Positions 17,701 through 27,362 of a DNA stretch of 64,000 bases are shown piece after piece. How positions within the stretch are numbered: position 1 is the first letter of the stretch; the number at the start of each line of letters is the position of its first letter. This DNA comes from Stutzerimonas stutzeri (lineage in GTDB: Bacteria; Pseudomonadota; Gammaproteobacteria; Pseudomonadales; Pseudomonadaceae), in NCBI RefSeq assembly GCF_024448695.1, contig NZ_JAMOHY010000001.1, positions 1-64,000 on the forward strand, given 5' to 3'. The position numbers and the translations under genes were made by a program. The notes below the pieces were generated by a model that was given only the letters and a program-made list of their open reading frames with translations, did not search any database and was not told the origin of the DNA.

Positions 17701-17979
17701 ATGGAGTTCAACAAGGCTGTACTTGACTGCATGCGAACCCTGCGTCGCCGGCTTCGCGAAGAACAGCATCTTGATATCCGCCTCAGTCAGCCTGACGCCA
17801 TTTCGGCCATGCTGGCAGCCTGCCTATGTTCCGCCGACGAACTGACCCGGGAGCTTGGCAAGCAATTGGCTGCCTACAGTGAGCAACCGCCACCAGTACC
17901 CCGCACGCCGATCTCGCCGAGCGGCGAAATTCGTCAGGCCTCGATACGCATCTATCGCGGCCAGCGGGTCATGTCCTGA
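17701..17979 (+). CDS. small hypothetical protein
   Basis: A 92-residue protein starting MEFNKAVLDCMRTLRRRLRE, preceded by a good Shine-Dalgarno (AGAGGAG, spaced 8). It is helical in its first two thirds, followed by a Pro-rich linker and a basic C-terminus (IRIYRGQRVMS). No signal peptide or TM. I do not recognise a family. The frame opens upstream to 17575, but that segment is low-complexity and lacks a ribosome site. It converges on argP 6 bases downstream. Confidence 0.6.
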   Translation: MEFNKAVLDCMRTLRRRLREEQHLDIRLSQPDAISAMLAACLCSADELTRELGKQLAAYSEQPPPVPRTPISPSGEIRQASIRIYRGQRVMS

Positions 17980-17985
17980 GCCGCC

Positions 17986-18873
17986 TCAGACAACCAGCCA
18001 CTCAGGAGCAGCGCGGGTAAGTTGCCGGGTAAGTTCGGCAAGCAACTCACCTCCGTTGCGCCAGTGATGCCAATAAAGCGGCACATCTATGGGCTGGCCA
18101 TGAAACACATCCACCAGTGCCCCACTTGCCAATTCGGCGCGCACCTGCAACTCGGGCACCAGGCCCCAACCAAGATCGCTGTGCAGCAGACGCACAAAGC
18201 CTTCGGATGAAGGGCAGAGGTGGTGACTGAAGGCTCCGTTCAGGCCGAGCGCAGCCAGATAGCGATGCTGCAGCTGATCATCCGGACCGAAGACGATTGC
18301 CGGGACGTGCAGCAGTGCCTCCACCGGCACATTGCCGCTCAGGTGACGCTCGATAAATGCCGGGCTGGCGAGGGCTCGATAACGCATCGCACCGAGAAAC
18401 TGGCTGCGCGCACCCGCCAGGGGCCGCTCCACGGCGCACACGCAGGCGGCCACCTCACCGACACGCATGCGCTTGAGACCCACTGCCTGATCTTCCAGTA
18501 CATGGTCGAGCACCACCCCGTGCGCGGCACAGAATGGCGCCACCGCTGGCGCCCACCAGGTGGCAAGGCTGTCCGCATTGAGCGCAATGCGCAGCCGCTC
18601 GGGCAAACGATTGGCGTCCATTTCCGGCACCTGTGCCTGAAGGTCACGTTCCAGCAATCTCACCTGCTGCACATGATTGAGCAGCCGTCGGCCAACTTCG
18701 GTCGGCTGCGGCGGCGCCGCACGCAGCAGGACTGGCTGGCCCAACCGCGCCTCCAGCAGTTTGATCCGCTGGGATACGGCTGATTGCGATAACCCCAGCG
18801 CTTGGGCAGCCCGCTCGAACCCTGCCTGCTCGACTACCGCAGCCAAGGCCGCCAGCAACTTGTAATCAAGCAT
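17986..18873 (-). CDS. argP: LysR regulator ArgP (IciA) of the arginine/lysine exporter
   Basis: A 295-residue LysR regulator with N-terminal HTH (LDYKLLAALAAVVEQAGFER, RAAQALGLSQSAVSQRIKLL) followed by an effector domain. Starting directly with LDYK and the QSAVSQRIK recognition helix is typical of ArgP/LysG, which senses lysine and arginine and activates argO. It is divergent from argO with 96 bases between starts, containing an AT-rich region where ArgP would bind. Confidence 0.9.
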   Translation of the reverse strand: MLDYKLLAALAAVVEQAGFERAAQALGLSQSAVSQRIKLLEARLGQPVLLRAAPPQPTEVGRRLLNHVQQVRLLERDLQAQVPEMDANRLPERLRIALNADSLATWWAPAVAPFCAAHGVVLDHVLEDQAVGLKRMRVGEVAACVCAVERPLAGARSQFLGAMRYRALASPAFIERHLSGNVPVEALLHVPAIVFGPDDQLQHRYLAALGLNGAFSHHLCPSSEGFVRLLHSDLGWGLVPELQVRAELASGALVDVFHGQPIDVPLYWHHWRNGGELLAELTRQLTRAAPEWLVV

Positions 18874-18969
18874 CGATTTTCCTTATGCATCATTATCAAC
18901 TTTCGTTTTTCTTATACGCTTCGGATGCCGAAACTGCCAACCTTCCTTTGGCACAAACGGGTACAGGCC

Positions 18970-19572
18970 ATGTGGCAGAGTTATTTCAATGGATTGCTGG
19001 TGACGGCAGGCCTGATCATCGCCATCGGCGCGCAGAATGCCTTTGTCCTCGCCCAGAGCCTGCGCCGCGAACATCACCTGCCGGTCGCTGCGCTGTGCAT
19101 CCTGTGCGACATTCTATTGGTGGCGGTCGGCGTTTTCGGCCTGGCGGCAGTACTGGCAGCCAATCCCCTGCTGCTGGCAATCACCCGCTGGGGTGGCGTG
19201 GCCTTCCTGACCTTCTACGGCGTCATCGCCCTGCGTCGCGCTGCGAGACCGCAGGCGCTGCGCGAAGATACGCCAAGCAACCCACGTTCGCTGCGCAGCG
19301 TGCTGCTCGCGGCGCTGGCCGTTACGCTGCTCAACCCGCATGTCTATCTCGATACGGTCCTGCTGATCGGCTCGGTCGGCGCCCAGCAGCCAGAACCCGG
19401 CGCCTATACCCTGGGCGCAGCCAGCGCATCGACGCTGTGGTTCCTGCTACTGGCGCTTGGAGGTGCCTGGCTGGCTCCATGGCTGGCGCGCCCCCTTACC
19501 TGGCGCCTGATCGACCTTGGCGTCGCAGGCATGATGTTCGCCATTGCCACACAACTGATCCTCACTGCCTGA
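18970..19572 (+). CDS. argO: LysE/ArgO family basic amino-acid exporter
   Basis: A 200-residue inner-membrane protein with six predicted helices. It starts [20 protein letters not shown] with the family signature [16 protein letters not shown], and has [15 protein letters not shown] in the middle. LysE/ArgO proteins export L-arginine or L-lysine. The frame opens upstream to 18802 inside argP on the other strand; 18970 is the family start. Paired divergently with argP, its expected activator. Confidence 0.92.
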   Translation: MWQSYFNGLLVTAGLIIAIGAQNAFVLAQSLRREHHLPVAALCILCDILLVAVGVFGLAAVLAANPLLLAITRWGGVAFLTFYGVIALRRAARPQALREDTPSNPRSLRSVLLAALAVTLLNPHVYLDTVLLIGSVGAQQPEPGAYTLGAASASTLWFLLLALGGAWLAPWLARPLTWRLIDLGVAGMMFAIATQLILTA

Positions 19573-19933
19573 GGAACAGCAGACTTTTCTCGTGGTCCAC
19601 GCAGAGGGCTCACACCCGCAACCCCCTGGGCATTGCATGAATTACAGGCTCTGGCGCCTGCTTTCCCACACGGTTGCCGCGTGGTTTTGCCGCAGGGCGG
19701 GTGCTATGATCCTCGATTCGCGGGCATGCAGTGGAATACTTCAGCCCGCCACACGGCCGCCCGTGAACGGCCAAGAGATTACCCACGCATGGAGCCAGCA
19801 AGGGGAAGAACAGATTCAGACGGACGGCCAGCCTTACAGTTTCGCCGTTTTCCGCCGCGCGCTGGCATCAGCGCAGACTGTCGCCCCTCAATCTGGCCGC
19901 ATGCATTCTCGACACCTGATCAGGAGATACATC
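19573..19933. other. intergenic region upstream of sodB
   Basis: A 361-base spacer. A -10-like TATGAT at 19705-19710 is the only candidate promoter element seen, without a convincing -35. No gene, RNA or clear Fur box was recognised. Confidence 0.35.
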
Positions 19934-20515
19934 ATGGCTTTCGAATTGCCGCCGCTTCCGTTTGAAAAGAATGCCCTCGAACCGCACATTTCCGCCGAGA
20001 CGTTCGAGTACCACCACGGCAAGCACCATCAGGCTTACGTGACCAACCTGAACAACCTGGTTCCAGGCACCGAGTTCGAAGGCAAGGACCTGGAAACCAT
20101 CATCAAGACCTCTTCCGGTGGCATCTTCAACAACGCCGCTCAGGTCTGGAACCACACCTTCTTCTGGAACTGCATGGCACCGAACGCCGGTGGCCAGCCG
20201 ACCGGCGCCCTGGCTGATGCCATCAACGCCGCCTTTGGCGACTTCGACAAGTTCAAGGAAGAGTTCACCAAAACCGCCATCGGCACCTTCGGCTCCGGCT
20301 GGGCCTGGCTGGTGAAGAAGTCCGACGGCAGCGTCGGCCTGGCCAGCACCATCGGTGCCGGCAACCCGATGACCGCCGGTGACAAGCCGCTGCTGACCTG
20401 CGACGTCTGGGAACACGCCTACTACATCGACTACCGCAACGCCCGTCCGAAGTTCGTCGAGGCGTTCTGGAACGTCGTCAACTGGGACTTCGTCGCGAAG
20501 AACTTCGCCGACTGA
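19934..20515 (+). CDS. sodB: iron superoxide dismutase
   Basis: A 193-residue cytosolic Fe-SOD dismutating superoxide. Metal ligands lie in FEYHHGKHH (His27), NHTFFW (His74), and [11 protein letters not shown] (Asp157, His161). The iron-type signatures [14 protein letters not shown] and GSGWAWLV identify FeSOD over MnSOD. It starts [20 protein letters not shown] with Shine-Dalgarno CAGGAGA. It stands alone, followed by a MITE-like repeat rather than a simple terminator. Confidence 0.97.
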   Translation: MAFELPPLPFEKNALEPHISAETFEYHHGKHHQAYVTNLNNLVPGTEFEGKDLETIIKTSSGGIFNNAAQVWNHTFFWNCMAPNAGGQPTGALADAINAAFGDFDKFKEEFTKTAIGTFGSGWAWLVKKSDGSVGLASTIGAGNPMTAGDKPLLTCDVWEHAYYIDYRNARPKFVEAFWNVVNWDFVAKNFAD

Positions 20516-20547
20516 AGCCCCATGCTGCCACGGGGAGTCGGCCTGGC

Positions 20548-20684
20548 AGGCCGTTGAAAAATGTAGCCGAGGCAGGCAAGACAAGGCAAAAACAGGCGAG
20601 GAAGCGGAGCTTAGTGGCCTAAGTGAGCATTCCGAGCCTGTTTTTAACGCCGTATTGCCAACGCAGGTAGTTTTTCAACAGCCT
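20548..20684. mobile_element. MITE-like element 1 (137 bp)
   Basis: It begins AGGCCGTTGAAAAA and ends TTTTTCAACAGCCT, giving 14-base terminal inverted repeats with one mismatch. It contains GAGGCAGGCAAGAC near the left end, an internal CTTAG-TGGC-CTAAG hairpin, and ATTGCCAACGCAGGTA near the right end. A longer relative lies at 55121-55312. No coding capacity. A non-autonomous element or repeat is inferred. Confidence 0.7.
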
Positions 20685-20777
20685 GCTGGCCATCCCTCGT
20701 GACGCATGCACCGGAATGCCCGCCTCCTTGTGAGTCGGGCATTTTTCGTTTCTGGTACTCGTACGGAGTCTACTTCC

Positions 20778-21461
20778 ATGTCCAAAACCGCACTCGTCAT
20801 TGGCGCCTCCCGCGGCCTCGGCCTCGGGCTGGCCAAACAACTGCACGGCGAAGGCTGGCAGGTGATCGCCACGGTCCGCGACCCACAACGCGCCGAGGCG
20901 CTCGCCGCTCTGGCTGATGTTCGTCTCGAAATACTGGATATCGACGATGCGGCAAGCGTCGATGCGCTGGCTCAGCGCCTGACCGACACCCAGCTGGACC
21001 TGCTCTATATCAATGCCGGCATTTCCGGCTCACGAGACGCCTCGGCCAGTGATGCAAGCAGAGAAGACGTCGGCGCACTCTTCATGACCAATGCCGTGGC
21101 GCCGATCCGCCTGGCCGAGCGTCTGTTACCACTGATGGAACCACGCAAGGGCGTGATCACCTTCATGAGCTCGATCATGGGCAGCGTTGAACTCGGCCCG
21201 GGAATGGGCATGTCGCTGTACGGCGCCAGCAAGGCAGCGCTCAATCACCTGACTCGTACCTTTGCCGCAGAACTCGGCGAGGATGCCGGGATGACAGTGC
21301 TTTCCATGCATCCAGGCTGGGTAAGAACCGAGATGGGCGGCGACCAGGCACCCCTGGATGTCGAAACCAGTTGCCGCTCGATTGTCGAGCAGGTAACGAG
21401 CGCAGCCGGCCAGCGCGGACATCGCTTTATCGATTACCAGGGCCAACCACTACCTTGGTAA
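20778..21461 (+). CDS. short-chain dehydrogenase/reductase
   Basis: A 227-residue classical SDR with a Rossmann start ALVIGASRGLGLGLAKQL, NAG motif (YINAGISG) near 78, active-site Ser in MSSIMG near 133, and the YGASKAAL Tyr/Lys pair near 152-156. The Arg in TVRDP at the end of beta-2 suggests NADP preference. The substrate is unknown; resemblance to C-factor/sniffer-like short SDRs is possible. The frame opens to 20706, but MSKTALVIG is the natural start. It lies between sodB and dcd and is not clearly in an operon. Confidence 0.85.
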   Translation: MSKTALVIGASRGLGLGLAKQLHGEGWQVIATVRDPQRAEALAALADVRLEILDIDDAASVDALAQRLTDTQLDLLYINAGISGSRDASASDASREDVGALFMTNAVAPIRLAERLLPLMEPRKGVITFMSSIMGSVELGPGMGMSLYGASKAALNHLTRTFAAELGEDAGMTVLSMHPGWVRTEMGGDQAPLDVETSCRSIVEQVTSAAGQRGHRFIDYQGQPLPW

Positions 21462-21552
21462 TCCACTCCTAAAAGCAGCGTCCAGAAACGACGATGCGGG
21501 TGGTGCCCTCCGGCAGCCACCCGCATCAACAGCGATCAGAACGCAGAGAAAA

Positions 21553-22119
21553 TCAGGCCTTAGGCAATGTCACGCCGCGCTGGCCCTGATATTTACCGCC
21601 CCGGTCGCGGTAAGACACTTCGCATTCCTCGTCAGATTCGAGGAACAGCATCTGCGCCACCCCCTCGTTGGCGTAGATCTTCGCCGGCAGGGTCGTGGTA
21701 TTGGAGAACTCCAGCGTCACGTGGCCTTCCCATTCAGGCTCCAGCGGCGTGACGTTGACGATAATGCCGCAGCGAGCATAGGTGCTCTTGCCCAGGCAGA
21801 TGGTCAGCACGTTGCGCGGAATACGGAAGTACTCAACCGTGCGCGCCAGGGCGAAGGAGTTCGGCGGGATGATGCAAACGTCGCTCTTGACGTCAACGAA
21901 GCTCTTCTCGTCGAAGTTCTTCGGATCGACCGTCGCCGAATTGATATTGGTGAATACCTTGAATTCATCGGCGCAGCGCACGTCGTAGCCATAGCTCGAG
22001 ACGCCGTAGGAAATCAGCCGTTCGCTGCCCTCGGTGCGTACCTGACGCTCGACGAAGGGCTCGATCATGCCGTGCTCCTGAGCCATGCGACGAATCCACT
22101 TGTCCGATTTGATGCTCAT
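21553..22119 (-). CDS. dcd: dCTP deaminase
   Basis: A 188-residue trimeric dUTPase-fold enzyme deaminating dCTP to dUTP for thymidylate synthesis. It begins [20 protein letters not shown] and contains [16 protein letters not shown], the nucleotide-binding KSTYARCGI and catalytic [18 protein letters not shown] (Glu near 138). Length is exactly that of the family. The dcd/apbC/metG neighbourhood is typical of pseudomonads, here with a cold-shock gene in between. Confidence 0.97.
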   Translation of the reverse strand: MSIKSDKWIRRMAQEHGMIEPFVERQVRTEGSERLISYGVSSYGYDVRCADEFKVFTNINSATVDPKNFDEKSFVDVKSDVCIIPPNSFALARTVEYFRIPRNVLTICLGKSTYARCGIIVNVTPLEPEWEGHVTLEFSNTTTLPAKIYANEGVAQMLFLESDEECEVSYRDRGGKYQGQRGVTLPKA

Positions 22120-22432
22120 GGCGAGACCCTGACTGGTTGGAGTTATATAAGAAGGCGTGCATCTTACCGACCACGCAAGCCGCGTTCAAAGCCTCTTGCA
22201 CGACACCACGCGGAACGCTCCGAAGTCTTTTTCAAGAAACTGAAAATAAAGCTCGCATTGCGACGCAAATAGGGTATCTTTCATTGGCTGCTGCTGCATG
22301 TGTCACCGTGAATCGCTACATGTTTAGATTTCGATCCGATCATTGCTACGACTCCTTTAACTCCTTGCACACAGTCACCGTTCGGGGTATTTGCCCGATC
22401 ACATCAATCTACATAGTTCAAGGAGACATCAA
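22120..22432. other. divergent dcd/cspA upstream region
   Basis: A 313-base, relatively AT-rich region holding the dcd promoter on one side and the leader of the cold-shock gene on the other. A long 5' leader is usual for csp mRNAs. No individual element was assigned with confidence. Confidence 0.4.
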
Positions 22433-22642
22433 ATGTCTAATCGCCAAACCGGTACCGTTAAGTGGTTCAACGATGAAAAAGGCTTCGGCTTCATCACTCC
22501 GCAATCCGGTGACGACCTCTTCGTTCACTTCCGTGCCATCCAGGGTGACGGCTTCAAGAGCCTGAAAGAAGGCCAAGCTGTTTCCTTCGTCGCTACTCGC
22601 GGCCAGAAGGGCATGCAAGCTGAGGAAGTTCAGGTTATCTAA
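22433..22642 (+). CDS. cold-shock domain protein (CspA family)
   Basis: A 69-residue single cold-shock domain with RNP1 KGFGFI (near 16-21) and RNP2 LFVHF (near 29-33), acting as a nucleic-acid chaperone on single-stranded RNA or DNA. ATG follows the Shine-Dalgarno CAAGGAGACATCAA. The gene ends QAEEVQVI and is followed 15 bases later by a strong GC terminator. Whether it is cold-induced or constitutive cannot be told from sequence. Confidence 0.95.
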   Translation: MSNRQTGTVKWFNDEKGFGFITPQSGDDLFVHFRAIQGDGFKSLKEGQAVSFVATRGQKGMQAEEVQVI

Positions 22643-22657
22643 CCTGAGTCTTCTCTG

Positions 22658-22686
22658 AAAAAGCCCCGCTTCGGCGGGGCTTTTTT
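22658..22686 (+). terminator. intrinsic terminator after cold-shock gene
   Basis: GCCCCGC-TTCG-GCGGGGC stem with a stable tetraloop, preceded by A residues and followed by a T6 tract. Confidence 0.92.
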
Positions 22687-22790
22687 GTGCCTGCAATCTG
22701 GCGGATGAAAGCCATGCAGCCTTTCGCTCCCAGCGCAGATGTCTGTTGAGGTGCGGGGCGGAAGCTTCGCGTTAACCGCCCCGCGCACGA

Positions 22791-23885
22791 TCAGTCGTCT
22801 GATACCACGATGTTCGGCATCGACTGGGCAATGATCTGCCCGCTCTGGGAGATGCGGGCACCAACGGTACGAGCCACTTCCTGATAGATCATGGCGATCT
22901 GGCTGTCCGGATCGGCAATGGTTGTCGGCTTTCCGGCATCAGCCTGGCTGCGAATGGCCATCGACAAGGGCAGCGACGCCAGCAGATCGACGTTGTACTC
23001 GCCTGCCAGCTTCTCACCGCCACCCTCACCAAACAGATGTTCGGCATGACCGCAGTTCGAGCAAATATGGATGGCCATGTTCTCGACGACGCCCAGCACC
23101 GGGATATTCACTTTGCGGAACATCTCCACACCCTTCTTGGCATCCAGCAGTGCCAGGTCCTGTGGCGTGGTGACGATTACCGAGCCGGTGACCGGCACCT
23201 TCTGCGCCAGGGTCAACTGGATATCGCCGGTTCCTGGCGGCATATCCACCACAAGGTAGTCGAGATCCTTCCAGGCGGTCTGGGTAATCAGCTGCAACAG
23301 GGCTCCGGAGACCATCGGGCCTCGCCAGACCATGGGTGTCTTGTCATCGGCGAGAAACGCCATGGACATCAGCTGCACGCCATGCGCTTCCAGCGGCACG
23401 AACCATTTCTGATCGAGGATCTGCGGCTTGGTCCCCTCGGGAATCCCGAACATGATGCCCTGGCTCGGCCCGTAGATATCGGCGTCCAGCACCCCGACCC
23501 GCGCCCCTTCACGCGCCAGTGCCAGCGCCAGATTGGCCGCCGTGGTGGACTTGCCCACCCCGCCCTTGCCGGACGCCACGGCGATAATGTTCTTCACATT
23601 GGCCAGCGACGGCACCTGATCCTGCGCCTTGTGCGGCTTGATCACACAATCGACCTGCACGTCTGCGCGGCTCACGCCCTCCAGCTGCTCAATGGCCATG
23701 GCCAGCATCTGTGCCCAGCCGCTACGAAACAGCTCCGCAGCGTAGCCTAGTTCGAGCTTTACACTGACGCGATCACCCTGCACTTCGACAGAACGCACGC
23801 ATCCCGCACTGACCGGATCCTGATTAAGATGCGGATCGGTGTACTGACGCAGTATGGCTTCCACAGCTTCACGGGTGACGGACAT
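22791..23885 (-). CDS. apbC: iron-sulfur cluster carrier ATPase (Mrp/ApbC)
   Basis: A 364-residue protein: N-terminal DUF59/MIP18-like domain (about 1-90), then a deviant-Walker P-loop ATPase with VASGKGGVGKSTTAANLA near 105 and DMPPGTGD near 215, and a CxxC (ICSNCGH) near 280 that binds a bridging 4Fe-4S cluster for transfer to apo-proteins. The open frame begins four codons upstream; MSVTREAVEAIL is the family-like start. It is divergent from metG with 180 bases between starts. Confidence 0.95.
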   Translation of the reverse strand: MSVTREAVEAILRQYTDPHLNQDPVSAGCVRSVEVQGDRVSVKLELGYAAELFRSGWAQMLAMAIEQLEGVSRADVQVDCVIKPHKAQDQVPSLANVKNIIAVASGKGGVGKSTTAANLALALAREGARVGVLDADIYGPSQGIMFGIPEGTKPQILDQKWFVPLEAHGVQLMSMAFLADDKTPMVWRGPMVSGALLQLITQTAWKDLDYLVVDMPPGTGDIQLTLAQKVPVTGSVIVTTPQDLALLDAKKGVEMFRKVNIPVLGVVENMAIHICSNCGHAEHLFGEGGGEKLAGEYNVDLLASLPLSMAIRSQADAGKPTTIADPDSQIAMIYQEVARTVGARISQSGQIIAQSMPNIVVSDD

Positions 23886-24065
23886 GACAACTCCCACAAG
23901 AAAGACCGAGTAAAACAGACGGCCATATTAACAGCAGCGATAACGCCGGCGCCCACCCTTGCGACACCCTGCCTCTCATTCGGACAACCGCCCCGAGCGG
24001 TGGCCTGCATGTGGTCGCATCCTTTATAGTTGCGGACTTCTCGTTTTGCCGGTGCAGCCATTCCC

Positions 24066-26123
24066 ATGTCCGAAGCTCGTCAGATTCTCGTTACCAGCGC
24101 CCTGCCGTATGCCAATGGTTCGATTCACCTCGGCCACATGCTGGAATACATCCAGACGGACATGTGGGTGCGCTTCCAGAAACTGCGCGGCAACCAGTGC
24201 ATCTATGTCTGCGCCGATGATGCACACGGCTCGGCCATCATGCTGCGCGCTGAGAAGGAAGGGATCACGCCCGAGCAACTGATCGCCAATGTGCAGGCTG
24301 AGCACAGCCAGGATTTCGCTGACTTCCTTGTGGACTTCGACAATTTCCACTCGACCCATTCCGAGGAAAACCGCGAACTGTCGGAGCTGATCTACACTCG
24401 CCTGCGCGATGCCGGGCATATCGCCACCCGCTCGGTAACCCAGTATTTCGACCCGGACAAGGGCATGTTCCTGGCTGATCGCTTCATCAAGGGCACCTGC
24501 CCCAAGTGCGCTGCGGAAGACCAGTACGGCGATAACTGCGAAAAATGCGGCGCGACCTATGAGCCTACCGAGCTGAAAGATCCACGCTCGGCCATCTCCG
24601 GCGCCACACCGGTGCTGCGCGACTCCAAGCACTTCTTCTTCAAACTCCCCGAGTTCGAGGCCATGCTCAAGGAGTGGACACGTAGCGGCGCCTTACAGGA
24701 TTCGGTGGCGAACAAGATCGCTGAATGGCTCGATGGCGGCCTGCACGAGTGGGACATCTCCCGCGATGCGCCCTACTTCGGCTTCGAGATCCCCGATGAG
24801 CCCGGCAAATACTTCTATGTATGGCTGGACGCGCCGATCGGCTACATGGCGAGCTTCAAGAACCTCTGCGCACGCCGCCCGGAACTGAACTTCGATACCT
24901 TCTGGAACAAGAACTCCAGTACCGAGCTGTACCACTTCATCGGCAAAGACATCATCAACTTCCACACCCTGTTCTGGCCGGCAATGCTGGAAGGGGCCGG
25001 TTTTCGCAAGCCGACCGCAGTCAATGTGCACGGCTACCTGACGGTCAATGGCCAGAAAATGTCCAAGTCACGTGGCACCTTCATCAAGGCGCGCACTTAC
25101 CTCGACCACCTGAACCCCGAATACCTGCGCTATTACTACGCGGCCAAACTCGGTCGTGGCGTCGATGACCTTGACCTCAACCTCGAAGACTTCGTGCAGA
25201 AGGTCAATTCGGACCTGGTCGGCAAGGTGGTCAACATCGCCAGCCGTTGCGCCGGCTTCATTCACAAGGGCAACGCCGGAGTAATGGTTGCGGACAACGC
25301 CGCGCCGGAGCTGACCGACGCCTTCCGCACCGCTGCCCCGTCGATTGCCGAAGCTTATGAGAACCGCGATTTCGCCCGCGCCATGCGCGAAATCATGGGC
25401 CTGGCCGACCGCGCCAACGCCTGGATCGCTGACAAGGCGCCCTGGGCGCTGAACAAGCAGGAAGGCGCGCAGGCCGAGGTCCAGGCAATCTGCGCTACCG
25501 GCATCAACCTGTTCCGCCAGTTGGTGATCTTTCTCAAGCCGGTGCTGCCGAACCTCGCCGCCGATGCCGAGCGTTTCCTGAATGTCGAGCCGCTGGTGTG
25601 GGATGACCAACAGACTCTGCTGACCAATCATCAGCTGAACGCCTTCACACCGCTGCTGACCCGGATCGAGCCGGCGAAGATCGAAGCGATGATCGAGTCG
25701 TCCAAGGAAGACCTGGCCTCCACCGAAGCCGCTGCCCAGCCCACCGGAACTCCGGCTGGAGGCAATGGGGAGCTGACCAAGGAACCGCTGGCCACTGAAA
25801 TCACCTTCGACCAGTTTGCCGCCGTCGATCTGCGCATCGCTCTGATCGAAAAGTGCGAGTTCGTCGAGGGCGCAGACAAGCTGCTGCGCCTGACGCTGGA
25901 TATCGGCGATGCCAAGCGCAACGTCTTCTCCGGCATCAAGAGCGCCTACCCGGACCCGAGCAAACTGGAAGGGCGGCTGACGCTTTACGTGGCCAACCTC
26001 GCGGCGCGCAAGATGAAGTTCGGCGTGTCCGAAGGCATGGTGCTGGCAGCCGGTCCTGGTGGCGAGGAAATCTACCTGCTCGCTCCGGACAGTGGCGCCA
26101 AGCCCGGTCAACGGGTGAAGTGA
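24066..26123 (+). CDS. metG: methionyl-tRNA synthetase
   Basis: A 685-residue class I aminoacyl-tRNA synthetase charging tRNA-Met. It has HIGH-type [10 protein letters not shown] near 15-25, a zinc finger with CPKC...CEKC near 145-165, KMSKS loop GQKMSKSRG near 335, an anticodon-binding helical domain, and a C-terminal EMAP/Arc1p-like tRNA-binding domain (about 580-685) for dimerisation. Frame opens 12 codons upstream; [18 protein letters not shown] is the usual start. Confidence 0.97.
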   Translation: MSEARQILVTSALPYANGSIHLGHMLEYIQTDMWVRFQKLRGNQCIYVCADDAHGSAIMLRAEKEGITPEQLIANVQAEHSQDFADFLVDFDNFHSTHSEENRELSELIYTRLRDAGHIATRSVTQYFDPDKGMFLADRFIKGTCPKCAAEDQYGDNCEKCGATYEPTELKDPRSAISGATPVLRDSKHFFFKLPEFEAMLKEWTRSGALQDSVANKIAEWLDGGLHEWDISRDAPYFGFEIPDEPGKYFYVWLDAPIGYMASFKNLCARRPELNFDTFWNKNSSTELYHFIGKDIINFHTLFWPAMLEGAGFRKPTAVNVHGYLTVNGQKMSKSRGTFIKARTYLDHLNPEYLRYYYAAKLGRGVDDLDLNLEDFVQKVNSDLVGKVVNIASRCAGFIHKGNAGVMVADNAAPELTDAFRTAAPSIAEAYENRDFARAMREIMGLADRANAWIADKAPWALNKQEGAQAEVQAICATGINLFRQLVIFLKPVLPNLAADAERFLNVEPLVWDDQQTLLTNHQLNAFTPLLTRIEPAKIEAMIESSKEDLASTEAAAQPTGTPAGGNGELTKEPLATEITFDQFAAVDLRIALIEKCEFVEGADKLLRLTLDIGDAKRNVFSGIKSAYPDPSKLEGRLTLYVANLAARKMKFGVSEGMVLAAGPGGEEIYLLAPDSGAKPGQRVK

Positions 26124-26135
26124 CGGCTCAGCAGC

Positions 26136-26345
26136 ATGACTGACACCAGTGATCCCTCTCGCTGCCCACTGTGCGGGCAGTCCAACCAATGCGGCCAATG
26201 CGAGCCGCAGGCTGACGAGCAGCCTTGCTGGTGCTTCAGCGCCACCATCGATCCCCATGCTCGCCAGCAGATTCCCAGCGAGGCACGGAACAAGGCCTGC
26301 CTCTGTGTGCGCTGCGCTCGCGGCGAGCACTCTCCCGACAACTGA
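26136..26345 (+). CDS. cysteine-rich CWC-family protein
   Basis: A 69-residue protein with nine cysteines: CPLCGQSNQCGQC at the N-terminus, PCWCF in the middle, and CLCVRC near the C-terminus. The CWC motif defines a small family of unknown function, likely binding zinc or another metal. It begins 12 bases after metG, and its TGA overlaps the next ATG by one base (TGATG), so it is translationally coupled to the pseudouridine synthase gene. Confidence 0.85.
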   Translation: MTDTSDPSRCPLCGQSNQCGQCEPQADEQPCWCFSATIDPHARQQIPSEARNKACLCVRCARGEHSPDN

Positions 26346-27037
26346 TGCGCCTGGACCGTTTTATCGCCAATCTGCCCGACTGCAGCCATCGCCAGGCACG
26401 CCTGCTGGTCGCGTCAGGTCGGGTTGAAGTGAACGGCCAACCGGTGCGTGACGGCACCTGCGACATTCGCGTGTTCGATCAGGTGGCGCTGGACGGTCAG
26501 ACGCTGCAGGCTGGCAAGACCGCGCGCTTCTTCATGCTGCACAAGCCGACCGGCTGCGTCAGCGCCACATCCGACCCTCAACACCCAACGGTACTTGACC
26601 TGCTCGACGAGCCGGACAAGGCCGACCTGCATATCGCCGGACGGCTGGACTTCAACACCACAGGATTACTGATCATCACCAACGACGGCCTCTGGTCCCG
26701 CCGCCTGACGCAACCCAAAAGCCTGCTGGGCAAAACCTATCGGGTAGAAACCGAAGACCCGATTGATCCCCTCTGCATCGAACGCTTCGCTCAGGGACTC
26801 TACTTCCGCTTCGAAAACCTCACCACGCTGCCCGCCGAACTCGAACTGCTCGGCCCGCACGAAGCCCGACTGACGCTGCATGAGGGCCGCTACCATCAGG
26901 TCAAGCGCATGTTCGGCCACTTCAACAACAAGGTCACCCGCCTGCACCGCGAACGCATGGGTCCGCTGGTTCTGAATGATGATCTCCAACCCGGCCATTA
27001 CCGCCACCTCTCGCAGGAAGAAACCGCTCTGATCTGA
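26345..27037 (+). CDS. rsuA: RsuA-family 16S rRNA pseudouridine synthase
   Basis: A 230-residue enzyme: N-terminal S4 RNA-binding domain (MRLDRFIANLPDCSHRQARL, about 1-55) and a catalytic domain with the Asp-containing motif AGRLDFNTTGLLIITNDG near 100-117, plus GRYHQVKRMFGHFNNKV near 180-196. RsuA makes pseudouridine 516 in 16S rRNA; the exact target of this paralogue is inferred. Overlaps the CWC gene stop by one base. Confidence 0.9.
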   Translation: MRLDRFIANLPDCSHRQARLLVASGRVEVNGQPVRDGTCDIRVFDQVALDGQTLQAGKTARFFMLHKPTGCVSATSDPQHPTVLDLLDEPDKADLHIAGRLDFNTTGLLIITNDGLWSRRLTQPKSLLGKTYRVETEDPIDPLCIERFAQGLYFRFENLTTLPAELELLGPHEARLTLHEGRYHQVKRMFGHFNNKVTRLHRERMGPLVLNDDLQPGHYRHLSQEETALI

Positions 27038-27094
27038 GCCTTTGGCTGGAAACCGCTTCAATTCGAGTCAGCCTTCTGGTACAAAGCCTCCTGC

Positions 27095-27168
27095 GCGGGC
27101 GTCGTATAATGGTAATACCCTAGCTTCCCAAGCTAGAGCCGTGGGTTCGATTCCCATCGCCCGCTCCA
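27095..27168 (+). tRNA. tRNA-Gly (anticodon CCC)
   Basis: Cloverleaf of 74 nucleotides with CCA encoded. Acceptor GCGGGCG pairs with CGCCCGC; anticodon stem CTAGC/GCTAG encloses loop TTCCCAA, giving CCC; T arm GTGGG-TTCGATT-CCCAT. A terminator hairpin follows at 27181-27206. Confidence 0.96.
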
Positions 27169-27180
27169 GATTCGAAAAAC

Positions 27181-27206
27181 AAGGCCCTGCTATTGCAGGG
27201 CTTTTT
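27181..27206 (+). terminator. intrinsic terminator after tRNA-Gly
   Basis: GCCCTGC-TATT-GCAGGGC stem followed by TTTTT. Confidence 0.9.
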
Positions 27207-27313
27207 CGTTTCCGGCGTCTGACACAGCCATTCACAAGCGATAGCCACCGCCCTCACATGCCACCAGGCAAGGTAGTCAGGAAGCACAATTCTTCGAGCG
27301 CGGTTCCACTTGG

Positions 27314-27337
27314 CGTTATATAAATGCTTATATGACG
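27314..27337. promoter_or_regulatory. ModE operator upstream of modA
   Basis: CGTTATAT-N8-ATATGACG, inverted arms matching at 7 of 8 positions. It closely resembles the E. coli modA ModE site as I recall it (CGTTATAT-N8-ACATAACG). It lies 26 bases before the modA start, so ModE-Mo binding would block transcription. Confidence 0.8.
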
Positions 27338-27362
27338 AAAATTATTCTGGCCTCGAAACGGC

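Noticed and set aside
25068-26330. 420-codon frame antisense to metG
   Set aside because: Low-quality composition, no ribosome site, overlaps metG and the CWC gene.
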